Part shown: in pieces, positions 11,529-20,793 of the stretch
How positions within the stretch are numbered: position 1 is the first letter of the stretch
Layout of the letters: each line of letters opens with the position of its first letter
DNA from: Streptomyces sp. Go-475
Lineage (GTDB): Bacteria; Actinomycetota; Actinomycetes; Streptomycetales; Streptomycetaceae
Direction: 5' to 3'
Length of the DNA: 64,000 nucleotides
Assembly (NCBI RefSeq): GCF_003330845.1
Contig: NZ_CP026121.1
Location: forward strand, 5,809,501 to 5,873,500
The notes under the pieces: generated by a model
Databases searched by the model: none
Told to the model about the DNA's origin: nothing
What the model saw: only the letters and a program-made list of their open reading frames with translations
Program-made: the position numbers and the translations under genes

Positions 11529-12769
11529 CCCTCCTCCCCTTCGTAACGCTCGTACCCTTCGTAGCCCTCGTCCGACCCGTCCGTGGCGCCCGCGGGGAGC
11601 TCCGGCGGCTCGTAGCGCCGCAGGGGCTTCCCGGCCGGGTCCGGGCGTACGGCGCCCAGGACCGGGTTGGCGGCGATCGGTGACACCTTCACCTTCGCGC
11701 CCGGGCGGGGTGCGTGGACGACCATGCCGTCCCCGAGGTACAGCGCCACGTGCGTGGCCTCCGGGAAGTACACCACCAGGTCGCCCGGGCGCAGCTCGGA
11801 CAGTGGGATCCGCTCCAGCTGTTCCCACTGCTCCTGGCTGGTCCGGGGGATGGGCGCCCCGGCCTCGGCCCAGGCCCGCGAGGTCAGGCCCGAGCAGTCG
11901 TACGACCTCGGGCCCTCCGCGCCCCACTCGTACGGCTTGCCGAGCTGCCGCACGGCGTAGCGGACGGCCCGGCCGCCCTCGGCTGTGGGGCGGCGGGGGC
12001 TGTTCTGGCTGCCGGCGGTGCCGGGTCTACCGGGGCTACCGGGGCTACCGGGGCTGCCTGTTGTGCCCTTGCTGCTGGTCTCGCTGGTCTCGCTGGTGTC
12101 ACCGAGGGCGCCGGAGGCCAGGAGCTTCTCCTGCGCCTTCGTGACGCCCTCCTTCTCCAGTTCGGCGACGGCGGTGAGCTGGTCGGGGGTGAGGGAGGCG
12201 AGCAGTTCCTCCACGTCGTGCAGCCGCTCGCGGACTTCGTCCCGTTCCTTCTTGCGCCGCTCCGCGAGCGCGAGCTGCCGGTCCAGGGCCTTGCGGGCCT
12301 CGCGGGCCAGGTCGTGGGCCCTGCGCTCGTGGCCGGTCAGCCGGCCGATGGTGTCGGCCCGTTCCCGTGCCAGCCGGCCGATCACATGGCCCTGGTCGAT
12401 CGCGTGCTGCGGGTCGCGGGCCAGGAGCAGGCGGACGTACGGGGAGATGTCGGAGCTGCTCTGGTACTGCTGCCGGGCCAGACGGCCGGCCGCGCCCCGG
12501 CTGTCGTGCAGGGAGAGGCGGGCGCGGGCGAGGGCGCGGTCCAGGCGGTCGGTCTCGGCGCGCTGCTTCTTCAGCTTCTCCTCGGTGGCGTTGTAGGCCT
12601 CCGTGGCCTGTTCCGCCTGCCGGTACAGCTTCTGAAGGTCGGTCAGGAGACGGGCGACGGAGCGCTGTTCCGGGTCCGGTGCGGGAACGGCCGTGGCCGG
12701 TACGGGGACCGCGACGGTGCCGGCCACCGCCGCCGCGACGCAGACCAGACGAAGCAGCCTTCCTGACAT
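11492..12769 (-). CDS. Secreted NlpC/P60 peptidoglycan endopeptidase
   Basis: A 425-residue exported cell-wall hydrolase resembling RipA-type proteins. A signal peptide (MSGRLLRLVCVAAAVAGTVA, cleaved near TAVPA) is followed by long coiled coil (about 35-220), a Ser/Gly/Pro linker with SPGSPGSPGRPG, and the NlpC/P60 domain (about 265-385). The catalytic Cys is in SYDCSGLTSRAW, and the His residues are in ATHVALYLGDG and VHAPRPG. A Glu/Tyr/Gly-rich tail with EGYEGYERYEGEEGY ends it. It probably cleaves stem peptides during growth or division. Its last 37 nt overlap the convergent flavoprotein gene. Confidence 0.9.
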   Translation of the reverse strand: MSGRLLRLVCVAAAVAGTVAVPVPATAVPAPDPEQRSVARLLTDLQKLYRQAEQATEAYNATEEKLKKQRAETDRLDRALARARLSLHDSRGAAGRLARQQYQSSSDISPYVRLLLARDPQHAIDQGHVIGRLARERADTIGRLTGHERRAHDLAREARKALDRQLALAERRKKERDEVRERLHDVEELLASLTPDQLTAVAELEKEGVTKAQEKLLASGALGDTSETSETSSKGTTGSPGSPGSPGRPGTAGSQNSPRRPTAEGGRAVRYAVRQLGKPYEWGAEGPRSYDCSGLTSRAWAEAGAPIPRTSQEQWEQLERIPLSELRPGDLVVYFPEATHVALYLGDGMVVHAPRPGAKVKVSPIAANPVLGAVRPDPAGKPLRRYEPPELPAGATDGSDEGYEGYERYEGEEGYAAPAPDTSTR

Positions 12770-12875
12770 GCCATCACCTCCGTTGCCTGGGCAGCCGTGT
12801 GCCGCCGGACAACGTGAGGATCAGTCGGGTGGGCCCGGCGCGCTCGGCGGGTGTGCGCGGTTCGGCGCAACGGGG

Positions 12876-13241
12876 TCACCCGTCGGCGTCATCCGGCTTG
12901 CCGGGCGGCGTGGCGTCTGGCTTGCCGGGGGGCGTGGGATCCGGCGTGTCGGGTGGCGTGGGGTTCGGTTTCGACCAGGGCCAGTTCAGGCGGCGGGCCG
13001 GGGCGCCTTCCGGGGCGTACTCGTACTTCCAGCGGTTGGTCAGGCCGACCCGGCCCGGTCCCCGGGGCACGCGGCGGTAGACCAGGACCGTGGGCGGGCC
13101 ACCGTCCGGGTCCGGGACGGGGATGCGGTACGTCTTGGGCGGGTGGCCGGTCATGCCGAGCAGGACGGGCAGGACCCTGCCGTCCATGGGGCCGCCCTCG
13201 AAGGGGGTGTCTTCGCTCTTCACGGGATCAGTGTCAGACAT
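12876..13241 (-). CDS. Hypothetical protein with Pro-rich tail
   Basis: A 121-residue protein with no domain I recognise. Residues 15-90 look like a small beta-rich domain (PMDGRVLPVLLGMTGHPPKTYRIPVP). The C-terminus is a low-complexity run with repeats of PPGKPDATPPGKPDDADG. The start overlaps the 3' end of the TetR gene by 8 nt on the same strand, so the two are translationally coupled and probably work together. Confidence 0.75.
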   Translation of the reverse strand: MSDTDPVKSEDTPFEGGPMDGRVLPVLLGMTGHPPKTYRIPVPDPDGGPPTVLVYRRVPRGPGRVGLTNRWKYEYAPEGAPARRLNWPWSKPNPTPPDTPDPTPPGKPDATPPGKPDDADG

Positions 13242-13890
13242 CCTCGGCGAGGGCCCGGACCAGGGCGTCGGTCTGCGGGTCGCGGCGGGCGGTCACGGTC
13301 AGCACGGCGACGAACTGCTCCACCAGCCAGTCGCGGAGTTCCTCGGCCGGGGGCTGCTTGTCCTCGTCGAGCCAGATGAGCGACGCCGCCTCGACGGCGG
13401 TGATCCACATGCGGATGGTCATGCGCAGCCGGGGGCCCGGGTCGGTGACGTCCAGGTGCCGCAGGATGTGCTCGGCGGCGGCCCTGCGCACGCCGTCGAC
13501 GATGGCGGTGGTGCGGGAGGTCTCGACGACGCTGCCGCCCTGGAGGAGGGCGCTGAAACCGGCGTCGTGCTCGTCGACGAAGGCGAGGTAGCGGTCGAGG
13601 GCGCGGGACAGGCGGGGGAGGAGGGGGCCCTCGCGCGGTTCGTCGAAGCAGTGCTGGAGTTCGTCGGCGGCGGAACGGAGGGCGGCCTCGTAGAGCTGCT
13701 GCTTGCCGCCCGGGAAGTACCGGTACACCAGCGGCCGCGACACCCCGGCCGCCTCCGCCACGTCGTCGAGGGACACCTCCTCCGGGGCGCGGTGCGCGAA
13801 GAGGTTCAGCGCGGCGGTGAGGAGCTGGCTGCGGCGTTCCTCGACGCTGAGTCGCCGGTAGGCGGGGGTGGGGGCGGCGGCTGGTGTCAT
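13234..13890 (-). CDS. TetR-family transcriptional regulator
   Basis: A 218-residue TetR protein. The N-terminal HTH reads RRSQLLTAALNLFAHRAPEE with VSLDDVAEAAGVSRPLVYRYF, and the C-terminal ligand-binding domain is all-helical. The ligand and regulon are unknown. The ATG at 13890 is chosen because homology to the family begins about 15 residues later and the upstream frame is arginine-rich noise. It is followed by and coupled to the 121-residue hypothetical gene. Confidence 0.9.
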   Translation of the reverse strand: MTPAAAPTPAYRRLSVEERRSQLLTAALNLFAHRAPEEVSLDDVAEAAGVSRPLVYRYFPGGKQQLYEAALRSAADELQHCFDEPREGPLLPRLSRALDRYLAFVDEHDAGFSALLQGGSVVETSRTTAIVDGVRRAAAEHILRHLDVTDPGPRLRMTIRMWITAVEAASLIWLDEDKQPPAEELRDWLVEQFVAVLTVTARRDPQTDALVRALAEDV

Positions 13891-14051
13891 GTGCGGCAGC
13901 GTAATCGCGGGGTCGGGGGGCTGCGTAGCGGTGGGTGGGGGGAGTGCGGGTGCCTCCGGCGGTGGGGCGGGGAGAGACTTCGCCTCGTTGCCGGACTGCG
14001 CCCACCAGCAACTCGGCGGCAACACCGTGCTGGTCCGGGACGGCCGCGGCG

Positions 14052-15005
14052 TCAGCCCCGCCGGACCGCCCCGAGCTGGGCCCGGTGCAGGTCTGGGGCG
14101 GTGAATCGCTGCGCCACCGTGCGCAGGACGCGGGCCATCGCCTGGGCGGGTGGGGTGGCGCGACGTGTCGCGGCGCGTGCGAGGAGGATGCGGCGGGTGG
14201 GGGCCGGGACGTCGGAGGCGAACGGCAGGAGGCGTACGTCGCTGCGTCGGCTGGTGAGGGCCAGGCGCGGTGCGAGCGCGATGCCGAGACCGGCGGCGAC
14301 CATGGCCTGCGCCTCCTGGTAGTCGTGCGAGGAGTAGGCGATGCGCGGCTCGAATCCCGCCTGGCGACAGCTTCGGCGCAGGACATCGGCGACGGGGTGG
14401 TTGTCGGCGCGGATGATCCACTCCTGGTCGGCGAGGTCGCCGAGGCGCACGGACGGACGGGTGCGCAGGGGTGAGTCGGCGGGGACGACCAGCACCGTGG
14501 GGTCGTCCAGCAGGTGGGTGAGGGTGAGCGCCGGATCGTCGAGGCGGTTCCATTCGTAGTCCCAGAGCAGCCCCTGCTCCACCTCGCCGGTGTGCAGCAT
14601 CTCCCTGAGCTCCGCGAGGACTCCGGCGCGTACCTCGATGCGGATGCCGGCGTGGCGACGTCGGAAACGCGTGAGCGCCAACGGCAACAGGGACGCGCTC
14701 GCCGTGGGGAAGGAACCGAGCCGCAAGGTGCCCTGGTCGAGGGCGGTGAAGGAGTCCAGGTCGGCCTGGGCGGCACGGAGTTCCCGGCGGATCGCCTGAC
14801 CGCGTTCGGCCAGCGCGGCACCCGCCGGGGTGGGGCGTATCCCGCGCGGCAGCCGCTCGATGAGGGGCTGCCCTGCCTCCTGCTCCAGCAGGGACATCTG
14901 CTGGGAGGCGGCGGAGGTGGTCATGCCGAGGGCGTGCGCCGCGGCGGTGAGTGAACCGCGTTCGGTGGCCTCGGTGAGCAGCAGCAGACGGCGCACGTTG
15001 AGCAT
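14052..15005 (-). CDS. LysR-family transcriptional regulator
   Basis: A 317-residue LysR activator. The winged HTH is at residues 3-62 (VRRLLLLTEATERGSLTAAA, with TTSAASQQMSLLEQEAG as the recognition part), followed by a periplasmic-binding-like effector domain to about 295. It is transcribed divergently from the PrpF-family and carrier genes across 170 nt that contain a perfect LysR-type palindrome 10 nt from its own start. It therefore probably represses itself and activates those genes in response to their carboxylate substrate. Confidence 0.92.
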   Translation of the reverse strand: MLNVRRLLLLTEATERGSLTAAAHALGMTTSAASQQMSLLEQEAGQPLIERLPRGIRPTPAGAALAERGQAIRRELRAAQADLDSFTALDQGTLRLGSFPTASASLLPLALTRFRRRHAGIRIEVRAGVLAELREMLHTGEVEQGLLWDYEWNRLDDPALTLTHLLDDPTVLVVPADSPLRTRPSVRLGDLADQEWIIRADNHPVADVLRRSCRQAGFEPRIAYSSHDYQEAQAMVAAGLGIALAPRLALTSRRSDVRLLPFASDVPAPTRRILLARAATRRATPPAQAMARVLRTVAQRFTAPDLHRAQLGAVRRG

Positions 15006-15014
15006 GCCGCCGAC

Positions 15015-15029
15015 TTTAGCTGAGCTAAA
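15015..15029. promoter_or_regulatory. LysR-type operator, T-N11-A palindrome
   Basis: TTTAGCT-G-AGCTAAA is a perfect 7-bp inverted repeat containing the T-N11-A core of LysR recognition sites. It lies between the divergent LysR and PrpF genes. Confidence 0.75.
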
Positions 15030-15175
15030 CCCAGGTGAAGCGAACTGCGATTGTTCGGAAGTCACGCCTCTGCGAAGGTCTCCGCAATCGCCGAGCGGTC
15101 CACCGGCCCGCAATGAGCCCGCAACCGCTGCCTCGGCCTTTTCCCTACCTTCGTGACCAAGGAAGAGCCTCAGAC

Positions 15176-16294
15176 GTGCACATTCCCGCGACCCTGGTGC
15201 GTGGCGGCACGAGCAAGTGCTGGCTGTTCAACCAGGTCGACGTCCCTGCCGACCGTGGCGACCTCGAAAGGCTGCTGGTCGCCGCGTACGGCGCCACCGA
15301 TCCCGTGGAGCTGGACGGGGTGGGCGGGGCGACCCCCACCACCTCGAAAGCGGCCGTGGTCAGCGCCTCACCCGAGCCCGGCGTCGATGTCGACTACCTG
15401 TTCGCCCAGGTCGGCATCGGGACGGGCTCGGTGGAGTGGACGAGCAACTGCGGCAACTGCGCCACCGGCGTCGCCCTGTACGCGGTGACCAAAGGAATGG
15501 TTCCGGTCACCGGCGACCGGACGCGCGTGGTGATGCGCAACACCAATACCGGCGCGGTCCTCGAAGGGATCGTCGACACCCCCGGAGGCGTGGTGCAGCA
15601 CTTCGGCCGCCAGACGGTACCCGGCACCCGTGCCGGTGGGGTCGCGGTCGGCCTCACCTTCCGCGACCCCGCCGGTACCACTGCCTTACTGCTCCCCACC
15701 GGCCGGGCCGCCCAGGACCTGCGGGTCGGCGACGCCGAGCCGGTACGCGTGAGCATGGTGGCCGCGGGAGCGCCGGTCGTCCTTGTCGACGCCGCCGGTG
15801 CCGGGCGTACCGGTGCCGAGTCACTGGAGCGGATGACCGCAGACGTCCCCTGGCTGCGCACCGTCCGTCATACCGCCGCACCCTTGATGGGGCTGCGCCG
15901 GCCGGGCGAGGAACCGGGAGACGCGGTGCCCAAGGTGGGCCTGGTCGGCCCGCCGGTGCCGTACACCACCACCCTCGGTGAACCGATCGGTGCCGAGGAC
16001 TACGACGTGTCGGTGCGCATGCTCAGCATGAACGCCCCGCACCCCGCGATCGGCCTGACCTCTGCCGTCGCCGTCGCGGCGGCCGGGCTGCTGCAGGGGT
16101 CCGTGGTCTCCAGGATCACGGGCGGCCCGACCGACGAGTGGTTGCGCCTCGGCACGCCCGCCGGCGTCGTCGCGGTCCGCTGCACCGATGTGAGGGACGG
16201 CCTGCCGCACCGGGTCACCGTGCGGCGCGCGGCCCGTCTGCTCGCCGACGCCCGCATCTACGTACCGGAAGCAGGCCGCCCGCAAGCCGCCTGA
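15176..16294 (+). CDS. PrpF-family isomerase/tautomerase
   Basis: A 372-residue protein of the PrpF fold (two diaminopimelate-epimerase-like halves). The family signature is visible at HIPATLVRGGTSKCWLF, DGVGGATPTTSKAAVV, EWTSNCGNCATGVALYA and MLSMNAPHPAIGLTSAV. Characterised relatives isomerise 2-methylaconitate or tautomerise 4-oxalomesaconate. No prpB/C or AcnD gene is near, so the substrate is more likely an unsaturated tricarboxylate brought in by the neighbouring carrier. The GTG at 15176 follows GGAAG and begins directly at the conserved HIPATLVRGG. Confidence 0.85.
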   Translation: MHIPATLVRGGTSKCWLFNQVDVPADRGDLERLLVAAYGATDPVELDGVGGATPTTSKAAVVSASPEPGVDVDYLFAQVGIGTGSVEWTSNCGNCATGVALYAVTKGMVPVTGDRTRVVMRNTNTGAVLEGIVDTPGGVVQHFGRQTVPGTRAGGVAVGLTFRDPAGTTALLLPTGRAAQDLRVGDAEPVRVSMVAAGAPVVLVDAAGAGRTGAESLERMTADVPWLRTVRHTAAPLMGLRRPGEEPGDAVPKVGLVGPPVPYTTTLGEPIGAEDYDVSVRMLSMNAPHPAIGLTSAVAVAAAGLLQGSVVSRITGGPTDEWLRLGTPAGVVAVRCTDVRDGLPHRVTVRRAARLLADARIYVPEAGRPQAA

Positions 16295-16401
16295 GCCGCG
16301 ACGAACATCACCTCGGTCAGGCCGACTCCCAGCCGTCCGCCCCCGAACACCCTCGCGCCCTCGGGGCGCGCCACCCCGTCCCCACCGCACCAAGGACAAA
16401 G

Positions 16402-17655
16402 ATGTCTGCTGAAGTGATCTCCATAGGCGCGCTGCTGGTGATGTTCGTGGTCGGCACCGTGCTGCCGATCAACCTGGGCATCCTCGCCTTCGTCGCCACC
16501 TTCGCGGTCGGCACCGCCTCGCTCGGCCTCACCGAGGACGAGATCTTCGAGGGGTTCCCGGCGAAGCTCTTCGTCACCATCGTCGGAGTCACCTACCTGT
16601 TCTCCGTCGCCCGCCGCAACGGCACCATCGACTGGCTCGTCGCGGCCGGGGTGCGGCTGGTACGCGGCAAGGTGGGGCTCATCCCCTGGGTACTGTTCCT
16701 GGTGGCCGCCCTGCTGACGGCGTTCGGTACGTTCACCCCGGCCGCGGTCGCGATCCTCGCGCCGATCGGCATGAACTTCGCCCACCGCTACCAGCTCAAC
16801 CCGCTGGTCGTCGGCATGATGGTGATCAGCGGCGGGCACGCGGGCGCGTTCTCCCCGCTGGCCGTCTCCGGTGCGCTGGTGCTCGGCCTCGTCGACAAGA
16901 CCGATCTGCAGGTCTCCGCCGTGGCGCTGTTCAGCGCCAGCTTCGTGATCAACCTGGTGCTCTCGATCCTCACCTACGCCCTGCTCGCCAAGCGTCCCGC
17001 CCCGCTGGTCGAGGGCGCCGCGGAGGCAGCCGACGACGAGGACCTCGATGTCTCTGGCAGGCCCGACTGGCGGCAGTGGCTCACCCTCGCCTCTCTGTTG
17101 GCCCTCGTCGCCGGCGCGCTCGGCTTCCACCTGGAGATCGGCTTCCTCGCGCTGGCTGCCGGTGCCCTGCTGGCCCTGGTGGACATGAAGCGGCAGGAGA
17201 AGGCCGTGGACGGCGTCAGCTGGTCCACCCTGCTTCTGGTCGCGGGCATGATGACGTACATCGCGATGCTGGAGAAGGCCGGCATCATCGAGGAGATCTC
17301 CGAACACGCCGCGGGCCTGGGCGCCCCGCTCGCCGTCGCCCTGCTGCTGTGCTTCACCGTCGCCATCACCTCCGCCTTCGCCTCCTCCACCGCGATCCTC
17401 ACAGCGATCATCCCCATCGCCGTACCGCTGCTGCTCTCCAGCCACCTCAGCGCCGCCGGACTGATCGCCGCGCTCGCCGTCTCCACGACGATCGTCGACA
17501 CCTCGCCCTTCTCGACCAACGGAGCACTCGTCCTCAGCAACGCCCGTGGGGTGGACACCCGCCGCTTCTACCGCCAGGTCATCGGCTACACCGGCGGAAT
17601 CGTCGCCCTCGGCCCCGTCGTCGCCTGGGGCGCCCTGGTCCTTCCCTGGTCATAG
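16402..17655 (+). CDS. MatC/SLC13-like dicarboxylate carrier
   Basis: A 417-residue inner-membrane carrier with about 11-12 transmembrane helices in two inverted halves, separated by a charged loop near residue 210 (AAEAADDEDLDVSGRPDWR). The helix-hairpin motifs GHAGAFSPLAVSGALV and TIVDTSPFSTNGALVLSNA are the paired Ser-Pro signatures of MatC and related C4-dicarboxylate/citrate carriers. It follows the PrpF gene by 107 nt and probably imports that enzyme's substrate. Confidence 0.85.
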   Translation: MSAEVISIGALLVMFVVGTVLPINLGILAFVATFAVGTASLGLTEDEIFEGFPAKLFVTIVGVTYLFSVARRNGTIDWLVAAGVRLVRGKVGLIPWVLFLVAALLTAFGTFTPAAVAILAPIGMNFAHRYQLNPLVVGMMVISGGHAGAFSPLAVSGALVLGLVDKTDLQVSAVALFSASFVINLVLSILTYALLAKRPAPLVEGAAEAADDEDLDVSGRPDWRQWLTLASLLALVAGALGFHLEIGFLALAAGALLALVDMKRQEKAVDGVSWSTLLLVAGMMTYIAMLEKAGIIEEISEHAAGLGAPLAVALLLCFTVAITSAFASSTAILTAIIPIAVPLLLSSHLSAAGLIAALAVSTTIVDTSPFSTNGALVLSNARGVDTRRFYRQVIGYTGGIVALGPVVAWGALVLPWS

Positions 17656-17797
17656 CGCAAAGACCGACGACGGCGATGAGCCCGCCGAGCAGGTCCGGCC
17701 GGTACCGCATCCGTTCGAGGCGGGTGCGGACCAGCCCGGCGCGACACGGCCTCCGGCCTTGGCGCCCAGTCCATCGCCACCATCTCCACCAGCGCAT

Positions 17798-17843
<46 letters not shown>

Positions 17844-17878
17844 GTCAAGAAGATGGCGGCGAGCGGTCGTGACGCGGT

Positions 17879-17911
17879 GACGCCCCACCCGGGTCCGCCG
17901 GGTGGGGCGTC
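17879..17911 (-). terminator. Strong hairpin terminator after the AurF-like gene
   Basis: A 14-bp perfect stem, GACGCCCCACCCGG pairing with CCGGGTGGGGCGTC, closes a 5-nt loop 10 nt past the stop codon. It could also stop read-through from the carrier gene on the other strand. Confidence 0.8.
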
Positions 17912-17921
17912 GGGGCGGGGG

Positions 17922-18860
17922 CTACGCCAGCAGGCCGGACGACTTCCACAGTCGTCGGCCGACGCCGCGCAGTACGCCGATGTCGTCGAGGAAGTCGGTC
18001 AGGCGCTTCGAGCCGTTCTGCATGACCTCGCGGCGATGGCCGCTGGCCTTGACCTGGGCGAGGGCCTCCCGCTTGTCCAGGCCCACGTTCGTGTAGACCT
18101 CGGGGTTCACGAACGCCACCGAGAACACCCGGGCGAACTCCCCGGAGGTGATGCGGGTGAACTCCTGGGACCACTTCGGGGCCGTCACCATCTGGCGGCG
18201 GAGTTCCTCACGGGCGTAGCGGACGTGGCGGGCCTCCTCGACCACGTGGATGCGGGTGACGCCCCGGATCAGGGGCTGGACGCGCTCGTCGGGGAACGTC
18301 AGGCGCTGCATCCAGTCGAGGACCTCCTCGCCGAGGAGCGTCGCCGTGAAGGAACCCGGGGTGGTGGAGATGGTCTTGAAGAGTCGGCCGAGGTGCTGGT
18401 GGGCGCGGCTGACCGGGTACCAGGGCGTGCCGCCCTGGGAGATCAGCCGGGCGAACATCTTGGAGTGCCGGCACTCGTCCTCGATCTCGGTGAGCGCGTA
18501 GCGGACGTGCGCGCTGGTCGCGGCCTTGTCGTAGATGTGGCGGACCAGCAGCTGCATCAGGATGATCTCGAACCAGATGCCCAGGGAGGCCAGCGCCGCC
18601 GCCTCGTGCTGGGAGAGCAGGATGCGCTGCTCCTCGCTCATCCGCTTCCACAGCGGCGTGTCGTAGAGCGACACCAGCTCCGGCGGCCAGAACCACTTGC
18701 CCTCCTCGAAGGGTGCGTCCCAGTCCAGCTCCTTGTCGGGATCGAAGGAGTGCTTGGCGGAGGAGTCGAGCAGCCGCTGGGCCACCTGCTCCCGGTCCTT
18801 CAGCAGGCCGAGGGCATCGCGCAGGCCGTCGAGCGCGTCGGCTTCCGTCAGGGTCGTCAT
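17922..18860 (-). CDS. AurF-like diiron oxygenase
   Basis: A 312-residue all-helical protein of the AurF (p-aminobenzoate N-oxygenase) family. Carboxylate-bridged diiron ligands appear as ALTEIEDECRHSKMFARL (E-x3-E...H) and VVEEARHVRYAREEL (E-E-x2-H). Relatives oxidise aryl amines or other small substrates, and the substrate here is unknown. GAGGTGGG precedes the ATG at 18860. It is divergent from a second, unrelated diiron gene 121 nt away, so the two probably share a promoter region. Confidence 0.82.
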   Translation of the reverse strand: MTTLTEADALDGLRDALGLLKDREQVAQRLLDSSAKHSFDPDKELDWDAPFEEGKWFWPPELVSLYDTPLWKRMSEEQRILLSQHEAAALASLGIWFEIILMQLLVRHIYDKAATSAHVRYALTEIEDECRHSKMFARLISQGGTPWYPVSRAHQHLGRLFKTISTTPGSFTATLLGEEVLDWMQRLTFPDERVQPLIRGVTRIHVVEEARHVRYAREELRRQMVTAPKWSQEFTRITSGEFARVFSVAFVNPEVYTNVGLDKREALAQVKASGHRREVMQNGSKRLTDFLDDIGVLRGVGRRLWKSSGLLA

Positions 18861-18981
18861 GGCTGCCCACCTCGTTGTGCACACGTCACCGTCCCCCTTA
18901 TGAGACTGCCTGTCAGCAAGCTCGTCAATCCCTTGCGCGCTACTTGTTGACCGGGTGTCTACCTCATGTGAGCCTGCGGAC

Positions 18982-20094
18982 ATGCCGACCTTCGACGTGT
19001 ACGCCAAGGAGCCGGACGAACCCGTGTGGCAGGTGGGGGCGACCGGCGCAGCCCGTTTCAACTGGGAGTACGACGACGGCCGCGACCGCCTCCTGGCCCT
19101 CTACCAGAAGGGCAAGGACAAGCAGTGGGACGGGCAGCGGCGGATCGACTGGGAGCTGGAGGTGGATCCGTACGATCCGCTGGGGACTCCGGACGAGGCC
19201 ATGTCGCTGTACGGGACCCGCCACTGGGCGAAGCTGACGGACAAGGACAAGGGCGATCTGCGCCGGCACTACGCCTCCTGGCAGTTCAGCCAGTTCCTGC
19301 ACGGCGAGCAGGGCGCGATGATCTGCGCCGCCCGGATCGTGGAGTCGGTCCCCGACCTGGACGCCAAGTTCTACTCCGCCACCCAGACCATGGACGAGGC
19401 CCGGCACGCCGAGATCTACGGCCGGTTCCTGCACGAGAAGATCGGGCTGCTGTACCCGATCAACGACAACCTTCAGTCCCTGCTGGGCGACACCCTGCGC
19501 GACTCGCGCTGGGACATGCCGTACCTCGGGATGCAGGTCCTGATCGAGGGCCTGGCCCTGGCCGCCTTCGGCATGATCAGGGACACCACGGACAAGCCGC
19601 TGCCCAAGCAGATCCTCGCGTACGTCATGCAGGACGAGGCGCGGCACGTGGCCTTCGGACGGATGGCCCTGCGCGACTACTACCGGCAGCTCACCGACGC
19701 CGAGCTCAGGGAGCGCGAGGAGTTCGTCATCGAGGGCTGCTACCTGATGCGCGACCGGCTGCGCGGGGTCGAGGTCCTGGAGAACTTCGGCATCCCGAAG
19801 GCCGAGGCCGAGGAGTACAGCGAGCAGTCCGAGTTCCTCGCCCTGTTCCGCAAACTGCTGTTCAGCCGCATCGTCCCCTGCGTCAAGGACATCGGCCTGT
19901 GGGGCAAACGCCTCCAGCAGGCCTACGTCGACATGGGCGTGCTGGAGATGGGCGACTCCGACCTCGACCTGCTGATGGCCCAGGACGAGGAGGTCGCCGA
20001 GAAGCTGGACGCGGAGCGCTTCGCCGCGGAGGAGAAGGAGCGGGTGGCGGAGGTGGAGGGGGCCATCGCAGCCGGTCAACGACTCGAGGACTGA
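18982..20094 (+). CDS. Ferritin-like diiron protein
   Basis: A 370-residue protein of the ferritin/ribonucleotide-reductase-like superfamily. The helical bundle carries two EARH motifs: FLHGEQGAMICAARIVE then TMDEARHAEIYGRF, and EGLALAAFGM then MQDEARHVAFGRM. These supply the six diiron ligands. The C-terminal 60 residues are acidic and helical. The chemistry is unknown, but an oxygenase or desaturase is likely rather than iron storage. The ATG at 18982 is preferred, though an in-frame GTG at 18955 is possible because no strong ribosome binding site is seen. Confidence 0.8.
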   Translation: MPTFDVYAKEPDEPVWQVGATGAARFNWEYDDGRDRLLALYQKGKDKQWDGQRRIDWELEVDPYDPLGTPDEAMSLYGTRHWAKLTDKDKGDLRRHYASWQFSQFLHGEQGAMICAARIVESVPDLDAKFYSATQTMDEARHAEIYGRFLHEKIGLLYPINDNLQSLLGDTLRDSRWDMPYLGMQVLIEGLALAAFGMIRDTTDKPLPKQILAYVMQDEARHVAFGRMALRDYYRQLTDAELREREEFVIEGCYLMRDRLRGVEVLENFGIPKAEAEEYSEQSEFLALFRKLLFSRIVPCVKDIGLWGKRLQQAYVDMGVLEMGDSDLDLLMAQDEEVAEKLDAERFAAEEKERVAEVEGAIAAGQRLED

Positions 20095-20175
20095 TCACTC
20101 GTTCGATGGGCGAATCGGCATATTCCCCTGGGTACGCTGGCTGTGCCAGGCAGACTCCGGCACATGGGAGCAATC

Positions 20176-20775
20176 ATGAGCGCCGCACGCGACTACGGGC
20201 TGGGCGACGACTTCGAGTGGCCTCGTCCGCCGGAGGGTGGCTGGACGGCGGACGACCTCGACGCGCTTCCGAACCTGCCTCCGCACACGGAGCTGATCGA
20301 CGGGAGTCTTGTCTTCGTGAGTCCGCAGACCAACTTCCACTCGCGTGCCATCCGCCTGCTGGACAACACCCTGCTGGATCAGGTGCCGGAAGAGTACGAC
20401 GTCATCCGCGAGATGACCATCAAGCTGAACAAGCGCAATCGCCCGGAACCCGATGTCCTGGTGTTCCGCGCGGACGCCGATACGGGTCCGCAGCAGACCT
20501 GGTACCGGCCTGAGGACGTCCTCATCGCCGTCGAGGTCGTCTCGGAGGACTCGGAGGACCGAGACCGCGAGGTGAAGCCGCGGAAGTATGCACAGGCAGG
20601 CATTCCGCACTACTGGCGCGTCGAGGAGAACGAGGGACTCCCGGTGGTCTATGTCTACGAACTCGACCCCGCGACCCAGGCCTACGGCTTGACCGGCATC
20701 TTCCACGACAAGCTGGAGCTCACTGTCCCCTTCGCCATCGACATCGACCTCACCGCCCTCAACCGCCGCCGCTGA
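20176..20775 (+). CDS. Uma2-family restriction-endonuclease-fold protein
   Basis: A 199-residue member of Uma2/DUF820, a PD-(D/E)xK-fold family expanded in Streptomyces. Signature elements are LPPHTELIDGSLVFVSP, RPEPDVLVFRAD (catalytic Asp), DVLIAVEVVSEDSEDRDREV (E-x-V replacing ExK, as usual in the family) and KPRKYAQAGIPHYWRVE. Its biological role is unknown. GGGAG precedes ATG at 20176, 12 nt inside an earlier in-frame ATG. It converges on pbpA. Confidence 0.85.
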   Translation: MSAARDYGLGDDFEWPRPPEGGWTADDLDALPNLPPHTELIDGSLVFVSPQTNFHSRAIRLLDNTLLDQVPEEYDVIREMTIKLNKRNRPEPDVLVFRADADTGPQQTWYRPEDVLIAVEVVSEDSEDRDREVKPRKYAQAGIPHYWRVEENEGLPVVYVYELDPATQAYGLTGIFHDKLELTVPFAIDIDLTALNRRR

Positions 20776-20793
20776 GCACAGGGTTCCGCCGGT

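Noticed and set aside
12770..12875. A ydaO-type c-di-AMP riboswitch before the NlpC/P60 gene
   Set aside because: Some Streptomyces wall hydrolases have one, but only 106 nt separate the start from the next gene, too short for that structure.
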